From: Lachnospiraceae bacterium
GTDB lineage: Bacteria > Bacillota > Clostridia > Lachnospirales > Lachnospiraceae
Direction: 5' to 3'
Assembly: GCA_015056865.1 (NCBI GenBank)
Contig: SVFM01000001.1
Coordinates: 124,001-188,000, forward strand
DNA: 64,000 bases
Shown: positions 16,189 through 24,087 of the stretch, piece after piece
Layout: every line of letters begins with the position of its first letter
Numbering within the stretch: the first letter of the stretch is position 1
Translations under genes and position numbers: made by a program
The notes under the pieces: model-generated
The model's database searches: none
What the model was told of the DNA's origin: nothing
The model's input: the letters and a program-made list of their open reading frames with translations, nothing else

Positions 16189-17397
16189 CTATCCCAACAC
16201 CGACTTCATAATATCTGCCGTCTGTGCATCCGGCTCCTGCTTGCGTATATAGTGCCATGTCATAGCGGTGTCAGCATGCCCCAAAAGCGTGCTTAATTGT
16301 GTGATCGGTATGCCGTTCTCAAACAGCAGCGTTGCCACAGTGAATCGTATCTGGTGGGAAGAACGATACTTGATCTTCAGTTCCTTGCAGACCTTCATCA
16401 GAGCTTCATTGAACGTATTCGCCAGAATCTGCTCCCCGTCACGCATAAACAAATACTCTGTGTCGGGGTAAAGGCTGTGGGTCTGTTCAATTATCGACAG
16501 TGCGGTGTCCGTCAGCGGAATGGTACGAAAGCCGGATGCCTTGTTGCCTTTGATACGCTCCTCATTGGTCAGATAACGTGCGTCAAAGGTCAGATCATCA
16601 TTCATCTTCTGGCATGTCCGCTGTGCTCTCTGAATGTGTAACAGTCCGTTTGAAACATCACTGTACTTTATGGCACATGTTTCACTGATCCGTAAAGGAA
16701 CAAAGAAAGAGAAACGGATCGCCAGAGAGTAGATGTCCGTCTTGTCTGCCAGATAGTCCAGAATCCGCTGTCGTTCTTCCAGAGTGTAATTGTCCTTGTT
16801 GCTATTCTGAGGCTTGCAGCGTTTGCGGAAGATCTTCATATCCACATCTGACAGAAGATTATGTTCAATGATCTTCCGGGACACACAACGCCGGAGGATG
16901 CCGTTTAACACGCTTAAGATGTTTGACAGACGTTTACTTGTAATTGCAAAGTCCATGGTCACATCATAGAGGAAGGCTTCAAAGTCAGCAATCTCTATCT
17001 TGGCTACCTGCATCTTTGCCAGAGAAGAATCCTGGATGTAGTGCTTCCATTCGTTCTTATTCTCCTTCAGTGTCTTGGACGAGGTGTTGATGCTTGCACG
17101 CCAGTGCATCCATTCCAGATAAGCCTGCTCCAGAGTAGTGACTGCATCTCCGCAGTATTTCTCAAATAACTTGTCAATAAGGTCACGTCTGGTCTTGGCA
17201 GTGTACTGTTTCCGATCAATCACAATATAAAATTGGTTGATGCTCTCACGATATTTAATTTTTTGTAAATCACAGAATTGTTTTAAAATGGTCTCTTTTC
17301 TCATGTTATCGTACAATTCTGCGACCCCTTCTAAGGTCATATTATTACATTCCGGGACGGAAGGCAAGAGAAGGTTTGATACATTTGGATTTTCCAT
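16189..17397 (-). CDS. Tyrosine recombinase / integrase
   Basis: 402 aa. N-terminal arm-binding region, SAM-like core-binding domain (about residues 85-185), C-terminal catalytic domain. Active-site residues: Arg in FVPLRISE, HQIR for the His-x-x-Arg pair, LLGHADT for the second His, and nucleophile Tyr in WHYIRK. Expected to catalyse integration and excision at the 43-bp repeats. Reads toward the left attachment repeat, whose edge is about 140 bases from its stop, as is common for islands. The ribosome site before the ATG is weak. GC content is closer to the host than that of the cargo. Confidence 0.92.
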   Translation of the reverse strand: MENPNVSNLLLPSVPECNNMTLEGVAELYDNMRKETILKQFCDLQKIKYRESINQFYIVIDRKQYTAKTRRDLIDKLFEKYCGDAVTTLEQAYLEWMHWRASINTSSKTLKENKNEWKHYIQDSSLAKMQVAKIEIADFEAFLYDVTMDFAITSKRLSNILSVLNGILRRCVSRKIIEHNLLSDVDMKIFRKRCKPQNSNKDNYTLEERQRILDYLADKTDIYSLAIRFSFFVPLRISETCAIKYSDVSNGLLHIQRAQRTCQKMNDDLTFDARYLTNEERIKGNKASGFRTIPLTDTALSIIEQTHSLYPDTEYLFMRDGEQILANTFNEALMKVCKELKIKYRSSHQIRFTVATLLFENGIPITQLSTLLGHADTAMTWHYIRKQEPDAQTADIMKSVLG

Positions 17398-17572
17398 GGT
17401 TGCTACCGGAAATTTCTAAAGTGTATCTGTTTTCTTATGTTCGTAAATCGTATCTATTATGTGTCTGTGAAATTCCACAATTCCTTTCGTAAAATTAGCG
17501 GTGCTCCGCATTATAGATTATAACATATGGGGGTTTTAGGGGTTGAACGTAAGGAATGCGTAAGCAGTGGGG

Positions 17573-17651
17573 AGTTTTGATGTGATAAATGTGTAATCGA
17601 AGCAGTATGTGCGAGATCAATGTGCAATCGGCAAGGAAGGTCGTGTCAAGA
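17573..17651. repeat. 79-bp dispersed repeat, copy A
   Basis: Aligns without gaps to 20550-20628 at 61 of 79 positions (hand count). Shared blocks include GTTTTGAT, TAAATGTGTAAT, TGCAATC and GTGTCAAGA. Both copies lie upstream of a regulator gene. Confidence 0.7.
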
Positions 17652-17735
17652 GTTTTTTGAAGAAATTTTCCGGGAATTAGAAGTTTCAGTTAAAAGTGAA
17701 AACATTTGGATTTTGAGAATTTTGAGAAAAGCCCG

Positions 17736-17920
17736 GGATTTTTGGTACGTTTGCTAGACATGTTAAGAAAGCATGGTTTTGCAGGAATTTTGAAAAATGG
17801 TCGAATTTTCGGTACGTTGTGCAGATATGTCAAGAAATCATGGTTTTGTGGGATTTTGGTCAAATGGATGGATTTTCTGGACGTGGTAGGGACATGTTAG
17901 CAGAATTGCAGACGTGGGAA
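17736..17920. repeat. 67-bp tandem repeat, three diverged units
   Basis: Units start at 17736, 17803 and 17870. Units 1 and 2 match at 50 of 67 positions by hand alignment; unit 3 is more diverged and incomplete. Each begins GGATTTT/GAATTTT, then GGTACG or similar, then ACATGTTA or similar. A further partial copy begins near 18124. Confidence 0.65.
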
Positions 17921-18182
17921 AGTGTAGTGGAACGTGTCTAGGATAAATCGAGATAAAAGACGTTATAGATAACATAAAATGAAAATAGAGAGGATAATCG
18001 TTATAGAATACATGCAATAAAAGCGTAATTGTATGAGGCGTTTTGGGGCGATTGTGCAATTGGTGTTTTATTTGAAAAATAGGTTTCAAATAAAACTGAA
18101 ATGCAGGATTTCGGAAATGAACCGGAATTTTTGATACGTTGTGCCAACATGTTGAGAAAATTGCATTTTTTACAAAATTATA

Positions 18183-18213
18183 TTGACTCTTCCGTTAGGG
18201 AAGCATTTATAAT
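18183..18213 (+). promoter_or_regulatory. MerR-type promoter with 19-bp spacer
   Basis: TTGACT (18183-18188), 19-bp spacer, TATAAT (18208-18213). The spacer begins with the inverted repeat CTTCC/GGAAG. An over-long spacer with a dyad is the hallmark of promoters controlled by MerR-family proteins, so autoregulation is likely. Confidence 0.75.
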
Positions 18214-18242
18214 AAATGTAAATAGCTGTTAGGAGGATTGAA

Positions 18243-19214
18243 ATGAGTGATCTCATAAAAATTAGAGATGTATCGTCTAAGTATGACATATCACCTCGTG
18301 CACTGCGTTATTATGAGGATGTAGGTCTAATAACCAGTACAAGAATTGATAATTATTCATATAGGTTGTATGATAAAAATGCTATTAAGCGATTGGAACA
18401 AATATTGATATTACGCAAGCTGAACATTAGCATTAAGGATATACAGAGAATATTCAACGCATCTGGTTCAGAAGTTATTTTGGAAATATTAAGAAAAAAG
18501 GCAGATGATATTGATGAAGAGGTTGCTTTATTGCACGAACTTAAAGAAGTTGTCTTGGAGTTTGTTCGCCAAATAAAGCAGGCTGATTTCAGTAATGGTT
18601 CAGATGTAAGGATGCTTTATGATAAAGCATCAAAAATAGAAACACGTCTCTCTGGCGGTTCGTATAATGGGAATCCTGCTAAAGAGACAGTAAACAAGCT
18701 ATTGGATGTGACGGAAAAAATGAAAAAAATTCCGGAAGTCAGGATTATTCAAGTAAGCCCTTTCAGAGCATTTTCGTCAGGATTGGACACACTTGATAAA
18801 GTGTTTGGACCCTTTTGGAAATGGCAACGGGAACATATTGATCTAGCCCAGAAGACGATGTTTGGTTATCCTAACTTTATTGGTTTTGAAAATGTTGCTG
18901 ATGAAACGCATGCGGTTTGGTTTTGGGGTGTTAAGGATTGGGTTACAAAGGCAGACACAGCTCCATACGAGCTTATAGATTTTGAAGGTGGTTTATATGC
19001 AGTGGCTATGTCTGTGGATGGCGATGATGATATATGTTACAGAGTATATGATGGTATCAAAAAATGGTTGGAAACAAGCGAATTTGAATCTGATGAACGC
19101 CCTGGACATAGTCCGCTTTGTCACATGGTCAATCCGACGGAGGAGATTAAACGTGCATTGGGATATGATCAACTAGACATATATGTTCCAATTAAGATAC
19201 GAGACAAAACGTGA
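18243..19214 (+). CDS. MerR-family regulator with C-terminal effector-binding domain
   Basis: 323 aa. N-terminal winged helix with the MerR signature ISPRALRYYEDVGLI, a coiled dimerisation helix (about 80-125), and a C-terminal half (about 165-320) resembling GyrI-like/AraC effector-binding domains, as in BmrR-type multidrug sensors; LIDFEGGLYAVAM fits that fold. AGGAGG precedes the ATG. Expected to sense a small hydrophobic ligand and activate its own 19-bp-spacer promoter and the genes behind it. The gap to the next gene is 35 bases, so these are probably co-transcribed. Confidence 0.85.
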   Translation: MSDLIKIRDVSSKYDISPRALRYYEDVGLITSTRIDNYSYRLYDKNAIKRLEQILILRKLNISIKDIQRIFNASGSEVILEILRKKADDIDEEVALLHELKEVVLEFVRQIKQADFSNGSDVRMLYDKASKIETRLSGGSYNGNPAKETVNKLLDVTEKMKKIPEVRIIQVSPFRAFSSGLDTLDKVFGPFWKWQREHIDLAQKTMFGYPNFIGFENVADETHAVWFWGVKDWVTKADTAPYELIDFEGGLYAVAMSVDGDDDICYRVYDGIKKWLETSEFESDERPGHSPLCHMVNPTEEIKRALGYDQLDIYVPIKIRDKT

Positions 19215-19249
19215 GAGGAAGATGGTAAAAAATTAATGGAGGAATTTCA

Positions 19250-19972
19250 ATGAATACTTTGGATAAAATTAGTCATGAAACGATGGTATTTATGCGTGGA
19301 AAATATAAATTGGATGAAATTGGAGACGGAAAAGATGAACTGAAATTTAAGCAAGGTTCAAAAACTATCCTTACGATTTATATACGTGAAGATAGATTCA
19401 CTTTTTTGATTATTTATGGCAAGAAAGAACGTGAATGCTATGAGTTACAAAAAGAGAATTTTTCACAGTACATATATGATTACTATGACAATGCCAAAAC
19501 TTATCATGATGGTAAATGGATGTTTATTGATGTAACCACTATGGAACAGTTGGAAGAAGTTAAAAAACTTATTCAAATCAAAAAGAGACCAAACCGTAAG
19601 CCCTTTCCAAAAGAAGGTGCTATTTATTCGCAATGTGGTCAGCGTTGTGATTTGTGTGTTCATTATGTTGGTACAACAGAAGAACAAAGGGCTATGATGA
19701 TAGAACATTTAGATAAAATGTGGGGAAATTCGGATTGGAGCATGCGATGTGAAGGTTGTTATAGTATGAATTGCTATTGTAAAGATGACCCTTGTAACGC
19801 AAAAGGCTGTGCACCCACAAAAGGATTGAAGGAATGTAAAGAATGTGTAGAGTTTCCTTGTATTAGAGCAACATCAGCAGATTATCGTTCAATGATACAT
19901 ACAGAAGTACATTATGCAGATGAAATTACTTGGGGAATGCTGCCGTATGTTCCATGGCAATATGAACTGTAG
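19250..19972 (+). CDS. DUF3788-like / DUF3795 fusion protein
   Basis: 240 aa, function unknown. Residues 1 to about 115 resemble DUF3788 (FKQGSKTILTIYIRED, FLIIYGKKE). The rest is Cys-rich and DUF3795-like: CGQRCDLC, CEGCYS, CYCKDDPC and KECKECVEFPC, at least 13 cysteines consistent with zinc or iron-sulfur binding. ATGGAGGAA precedes the ATG. Probably in the merR transcript. The next gene encodes a stand-alone DUF3795 protein, so domain duplication is likely. Confidence 0.7.
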   Translation: MNTLDKISHETMVFMRGKYKLDEIGDGKDELKFKQGSKTILTIYIREDRFTFLIIYGKKERECYELQKENFSQYIYDYYDNAKTYHDGKWMFIDVTTMEQLEEVKKLIQIKKRPNRKPFPKEGAIYSQCGQRCDLCVHYVGTTEEQRAMMIEHLDKMWGNSDWSMRCEGCYSMNCYCKDDPCNAKGCAPTKGLKECKECVEFPCIRATSADYRSMIHTEVHYADEITWGMLPYVPWQYEL

Positions 19973-19986
19973 TAGTGAGGTGTGAT

Positions 19987-20400
19987 ATGTCAGAAAAGAT
20001 GTTTTCGAAATGTGGAATGAGGTGCGATTTATGTCTGATTTATCGCCCTAATGTTGAAAAGAATGATCGAAGGGAAGAAATTTGTAAGGTATATAGAAAG
20101 ACCGTTCCGGGATATGATCCAGATCCGAAATCAATTATTTGTGATGGATGTTCATGCGAAAATGAAAATGCTATATTACTTTATCCTCCGTGCGAAGCAC
20201 GTAAATGTGTAATTGAAAAAGGGTACATTCATTGTGGATATTGTGAAAAGTATCCTTGTGATATTTTCCCGGCTGAGCCATCTCACGAGGAACTTGTACA
20301 AAAAATAGATGTTGAAAAACAATGGACATGGGAAGATGAGAAATTAATGGAAGCATATAATTGTAAAAAGAATATGGACGAGTTTAGAAAAAATAGATAA
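19987..20400 (+). CDS. DUF3795 Cys-rich protein
   Basis: 137 aa, function unknown. Cys motifs CGMRCDLC, CDGCSC, CEARKC and CGYCEKYPC follow the same order as in the previous protein. The ATG at 19987 is preferred; the in-frame GTG at 19975 is part of the GAGGTG ribosome site. It begins 14 bases after the preceding gene, so the two are co-translated. The cysteines suggest a metal site, but no enzymatic motif is visible. Confidence 0.75.
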   Translation: MSEKMFSKCGMRCDLCLIYRPNVEKNDRREEICKVYRKTVPGYDPDPKSIICDGCSCENENAILLYPPCEARKCVIEKGYIHCGYCEKYPCDIFPAEPSHEELVQKIDVEKQWTWEDEKLMEAYNCKKNMDEFRKNR

Positions 20401-20888
20401 AGTCTAAGTTGCAATCGAGAAGATAGCATTTCATTAGTACCCCATAAGAAATAGTATTCCTATGGGGTATTTATGGCATATAGATATTAGCCCTTGGCAA
20501 TTCGCTGTTTCTTCTTGGCTCTGTTATATCGGTTACGGATGCGTTGGACGGTTTTGATTTAGTAAATGTGTAATTGAAGCAGCGTGTACGGGAGTAATGT
20601 GCAATCAGTTCACAAGGGCGTGTCAAGAAAAAGTTTTTCAGAAAATAAGAATATTCAATTCAAGAATTTCTTAAAAAAGTTAGAAAGTGAGAAAATTTAT
20701 AAAGAAAAAATTAGAATTATTGTGAAACTCGATTCTAAGTGCCTCTTTTTGCCGGATTTTCGAGCTATATGCTTCTAGTTTGGAAGAATACATGTTATGA
20801 TTTTTATAAAAGAGTGTTTTAAGTAATTTTTTACATTTCGCAATTTTTATCAATTTTATATTTGAGAAATGTTGTATAATAAGGTCAG
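20401..20888. other. Intergenic stretch with hairpin, repeat and -10 box
   Basis: 488 bases without a convincing gene. A hairpin TACCCCATA (20438-20446) / TATGGGGTA (20461-20469) followed by TTTA probably ends the DUF3795 transcript. Copy B of the 79-bp repeat follows, then AT-rich DNA and a TATAAT (20875-20880) immediately before the AraC gene. A 64-codon frame at 20584-20778 has no ribosome site and overlaps the repeat. Confidence 0.65.
20550..20628. repeat. 79-bp dispersed repeat, copy B
   Basis: Gap-free partner of 17573-17651 (61 of 79 identical). It lies about 260 bases before the AraC gene, as copy A lies upstream of the merR gene. Confidence 0.7.
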
Positions 20889-21755
20889 GTGGTGATCGAT
20901 ATAAAATATCAAGAATGTATTCAGAGTGTTATTGATTATATTGAAAATAATTTACAGGGCAATTTGAGTAATGCTGAGTTGGCAGGTATCGCGGGATATT
21001 CAGAATATCACTTTCTACGAATATTTAAGGATATTGTGCATTTAACACCTGCAGATTATATTCGTAAACGTAGAATTACAGAGATTGTACGCTGTATGGA
21101 AAAAGTGGAACGTCCAATATCAGATATTGCTTTTGAATATGGGTTCAATTCAAAAGAAAATTTCGTTCGTGCGTTTAAGGCAGAACACCATATTCTACCG
21201 ACAGAGTATAAGGCATGGAAAAATAGTCTTAAATTGTATGAAAGAATGGTGTTAGAACCGACTAATTTTCATGTAGATGCAAAATTGTCGGTTATGGATT
21301 CATTTAAACTTGTTGTATATCCAAGTGATGAAAGTTTTACTCCTAACTTCTGGAATAAATATAATGTAAATCAGTGGTCTAAGAAGTTGTCTGGTGGAAT
21401 AACAGTAGAGGACTATGGAGTATCCTTTTGGAATCCAGAGACACACAAATTGGACTATTATATTGGGATTCGGGAAGAAGAGGCAAAGGGAGATTTGTCT
21501 GAAACAATCACATTAAGCATCGAGGGTGGTTTATATGCAGTATTTAGAACTCCCCCGGCATTGCATATTAATTTTGTAAACACGATACATAAGACATGGG
21601 AGTATATTGCAAGGGTGTGGTTGCCGGGAAATGGGTATGTGAGAACCGGCGGATATGAATTGGAAAGTTATGTAGAAGAAAGCCGAGAATTTTCAGAAAT
21701 AATTTATATACCAGTTAAAAAGGAGAATGCGTATAATGAAAAAATTGGACATTAA
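20889..21755 (+). CDS. AraC-family regulator with effector-binding domain
   Basis: 288 aa. Two helix-turn-helix motifs occupy residues 8-110 (SNAELAGIAGYSEYHFLRIFK and ISDIAFEYGFNSKENFVRAFK), followed by a GyrI-like effector domain (about 125-285), the Rob/SoxS-type N-terminal-HTH layout. LSIEGGLYAVF parallels a segment of the MerR protein in this element. Starts at GTG 20889 or 20892. TATAAT at 20875-20880 is so close that the transcript may be almost leaderless. It overlaps the next gene by 20 bases. Confidence 0.82.
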   Translation: MVIDIKYQECIQSVIDYIENNLQGNLSNAELAGIAGYSEYHFLRIFKDIVHLTPADYIRKRRITEIVRCMEKVERPISDIAFEYGFNSKENFVRAFKAEHHILPTEYKAWKNSLKLYERMVLEPTNFHVDAKLSVMDSFKLVVYPSDESFTPNFWNKYNVNQWSKKLSGGITVEDYGVSFWNPETHKLDYYIGIREEEAKGDLSETITLSIEGGLYAVFRTPPALHINFVNTIHKTWEYIARVWLPGNGYVRTGGYELESYVEESREFSEIIYIPVKKENAYNEKIGH

Positions 21756-22644
21756 CTTTGAACAAACAACAGATACTACAGGATATCTTTTTTCTTTGGC
21801 AAAATGTCTGTCTGCAGTGCTTAAACACAGTGAATATAAAGATTTTGCAGATGATATCATAGCATCTAGTGGTTTTGCGTTTCGTATGTGGGTTGCACCA
21901 GATCTGTGTCCCAGTGCGACAAGTATATGGGATTTCTCGAAGCAACCGGAATGGGTGGCTAATGGCGGGCTTGTATGTGATTATACAGAGCGTTTGTGGG
22001 GGCAGGAGAATATTGAAGAAGAACGCCGTAAAACTGCAATCCAGCAAATTAAAAACGCTATAGATAATGGTATGGCTGCTGTGGTATGGGATATCAGTGA
22101 TTGTGAATGGGGCATTATAACTGGATATGATGATGAGTCAAAGATACTTTTCACGTTAAGAATTGATGGGAGTGAAGATCAGATTGCTTATGATAAGCTT
22201 GGGAAATTGGAAATACAAATATTGTCAGTTTTGACAGTTAGCAATAAAAGTGATAAATCCGTTAAGCAGATTGTGGCAGACACTAAGCAGCTTGCGGTTT
22301 CTCATTTACGTGGAGAGGAATGGTGTGAAAATGCAAAGGGAATTGCGGCATATGATATGTTGTGCAAATTTATTTCTGAACAATATACTTCGGATGTGGC
22401 GTGGAAACTTGAATATTACCTTGGAACCTATGCTGCATTAAAATGGTACGCATGGCAATTCTTCAACAAATATGAGGAAAAAGAATGTGCTGAAATATAT
22501 GAGAGTGTTTATAAAGCATGGCAGGCTGCTTTTGACATCGGGAAAAACGGTAATGTGACTAATAAATTGGTAAAGCAGGAAATTGTAGATTTGTTAATGA
22601 AAGCCAAGAACGCAGAGCAAAAGTTTTTGGATTACGCAGGGTAA
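21736..22644 (+). CDS. BtrH N-terminal-like hypothetical protein
   Basis: 302 aa, not firmly recognised. A segment around residues 105-150 (GMAAVVWDISDCEWGIITG followed by beta-rich sequence) resembles the papain-like/BtrH N-terminal fold with a His or Trp-Gly-Ile near the active strand, but no Cys-His pair can be assigned. The C-terminus is helical. The ATG at 21736 is chosen because AGGAG (21721-21725) is 10 bases upstream; it lies inside the araC gene, so translation is coupled and the pair probably works together. AT-rich like the rest of the cargo. Confidence 0.55.
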   Translation: MKKLDINFEQTTDTTGYLFSLAKCLSAVLKHSEYKDFADDIIASSGFAFRMWVAPDLCPSATSIWDFSKQPEWVANGGLVCDYTERLWGQENIEEERRKTAIQQIKNAIDNGMAAVVWDISDCEWGIITGYDDESKILFTLRIDGSEDQIAYDKLGKLEIQILSVLTVSNKSDKSVKQIVADTKQLAVSHLRGEEWCENAKGIAAYDMLCKFISEQYTSDVAWKLEYYLGTYAALKWYAWQFFNKYEEKECAEIYESVYKAWQAAFDIGKNGNVTNKLVKQEIVDLLMKAKNAEQKFLDYAG

Positions 22645-22753
22645 CTTTTTTGAAAAACTCATTGCATTTTCATGGTAATTAACATATACTATATTCAGAT
22701 AGGAAACTATCTTGGGGAGAGTTCCTGCCATATAGTGGAAGATTTTAAACTCT

Positions 22754-22775
22754 GAGGGAGCTGCAAAGCTCCCTT
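22754..22775 (+). terminator. Hairpin after the BtrH-like gene
   Basis: Stem GAGGGAGC/GCTCCCTT with a 6-base loop, followed by TTAATTATT. The T-tract is weak. Confidence 0.5.
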
Positions 22776-22839
22776 AATTATTCTCAATGAATAGTCGATT
22801 TGGCGCAATGCCGGATTTATGATAATCGGAGGATTTTGA

Positions 22840-23937
22840 ATGGAAAGAGAAAAAATAATGGCTCCAAGTATCAATATAGAAAATCTTTGTCGTAATTCCA
22901 TTGATTTGATTCAGTATGCTCGTCAGATTGCGGCGAAGCAGGTCAATATGGTACAGTTGATGACCTATTATTCCATCGGACGCTGGATTGTGGAAGAACA
23001 GCAGCAAGGACAGAGCCGAGCACAGTATGGTAAACAGGTAATCAAGCAATTATCGGATGCTTTAACAGAGCAGTTCGGCAGAGGATTTTCTGTTGATACA
23101 CTTGAAAATGCCAGAAAATTTTATCTGAATTATCAGAATCGAATTTCCGAAACAGTGTTTCGGAAATTTGCAATAGAAAAATCCGAAACGGTATTTCGGG
23201 AATTTGAAAATGTATTACCTTTTTCGTTGCCATGGTCTCATTATCTTTTGCTTATGCGTATAAAAAATCCTGCTGAGCGTCGTTTTTATGAGATTGAAGC
23301 GGCTGAAGCGGCATGGAGTATTCGTGTTCTGCAAAGACAATACAATTCCAGTCTGTATGAGTGACTTGCATTAAGTCGGGATAAAGAATCGGTCATAAGA
23401 CTTGCCTCGGAAGGAAATGTAATCACAAAGCCTTCTGACATTGTGAAACAGCCGACCGTTCTTGAATTTTTAGGTCTGGAAGAACGTACAAGTTATTCTG
23501 AAACAGATCTTGAAACGGCAATTATTATTAAGCTGCAAAAGTTTTTACTGGAGCTGGGCAAAGGATATCTGTTTGAAGCAAGGCAGAAGCGTTTCACATT
23601 TGATGAGGACAATTATTATGTGGATTTGGTATTCTATAATCGTTTGCTTCGTTGCTATGTCCTTATTGATTTGAAGATTGATAAACTTACGCATCAGGAT
23701 TTGGGGCAGATGCAGATGTATGTTAATTATTATGATCGATTCCAGAAGTTACCGGAAGAAAATCCGACAATAGGAATTTTGCTTTGTAAGGAGAAGAATG
23801 ATGCACTTGTAGAAATTACATTGCCGGAAAACAGTAATATCTTTGCTACAGAATATGCTCTTTATTTGCCAGATAAGAAAGTATTACAGAAAAAATTGAA
23901 AGAGTGGATTGAAGAAGAAACAGGGCAGGAGTTATAG
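22840..23937 (+). pseudogene. DUF1016 (YhcG-type) PD-(D/E)XK nuclease, in-frame TGA
   Basis: Two open halves (22840-23364 and 23365-23937) stay in the same frame and together give about 365 codons, the normal length of DUF1016 proteins. The break is a single TGA (23362-23364) after SLYE where family members usually have Arg; a CGA-to-TGA change explains it. The N-terminal domain (YYSIGRWIVEEQQ, VLQRQYNSSLYE) and the C-terminal nuclease core (FDEDNYYVDLVFYNRLL, CYVLIDLK) are intact, so the loss is recent. An 11-residue motif (SETVFRKF / SETVFREF) is duplicated at about 100-120. YhcG-type proteins are common on mobile elements. Confidence 0.85.
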
Positions 23938-23981
23938 TAATTTCACGGGAATTTATCAGTATTTCCGGCGACCCGATATGC

Positions 23982-24024
23982 TTCAAGTCCGGCCACCAGC
24001 AGTATTAAGAGAGCAGAGAAAACA
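23982..24024. repeat. Right attachment repeat (attR)
   Basis: Second copy of the 43-bp repeat. The bases before it (GATATGC) cannot complete the minihelix, so only the left end retains the tRNA-like fold. Confidence 0.85.
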
Positions 24025-24025
24025 A

Positions 24026-24054
24026 TTGACAGAATTTGTAAATAACAGTATGAT
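24026..24054 (+). promoter_or_regulatory. Promoter of the EamA gene
   Basis: TTGACA (24026-24031), 17-bp spacer, TATGAT (24049-24054). It starts one base after attR, so the element sits directly upstream without disrupting it. Confidence 0.7.
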
Positions 24055-24087
24055 TAAATGCATATTGAAAGATTGTGAGGAATTCAT

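Larger units (their letters stand above)
17398..18182. other. Gene-poor AT-rich stretch holding repeats
   Basis: About 785 bases between the integrase and the merR promoter with no convincing gene. It holds a 79-bp repeat shared with 20550-20628, a three-unit 67-bp tandem repeat, and a fourth diverged unit near 18124. A 64-codon reading frame at 17706-17900 spans the repeats, but the 67-bp period is not a multiple of three and it lacks a ribosome site. Confidence 0.7.
16008..24024. mobile_element. Integrative element, about 8 kb
   Basis: Bounded by 43-bp direct repeats (42 of 43 identical by hand alignment) with a tyrosine integrase just inside the left end. Between them the sequence is clearly more AT-rich than the flanks, mostly from 17.4 to 22.8 kb, and genes are regulators, Cys-rich DUF3795 proteins and a broken nuclease gene. 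No excisionase, relaxase, replication or conjugation gene is seen, so it is probably a mobilisable or decaying genomic island. The left flank is the butyrate operon, the right flank the EamA transporter promoter. Confidence 0.8.

Noticed and set aside
17706..17900. A 64-codon protein with internal repeats
   Set aside because: The underlying DNA repeat has a 67-bp period, not divisible by three, and there is no ribosome site.
17736..17920. CRISPR array
   Set aside because: Units are contiguous, diverged and lack alternating identical repeats and unique spacers; no cas genes are present.
20584..20778. A 64-codon gene before the AraC regulator
   Set aside because: No ribosome site, overlaps the 79-bp repeat and has no recognisable protein features.
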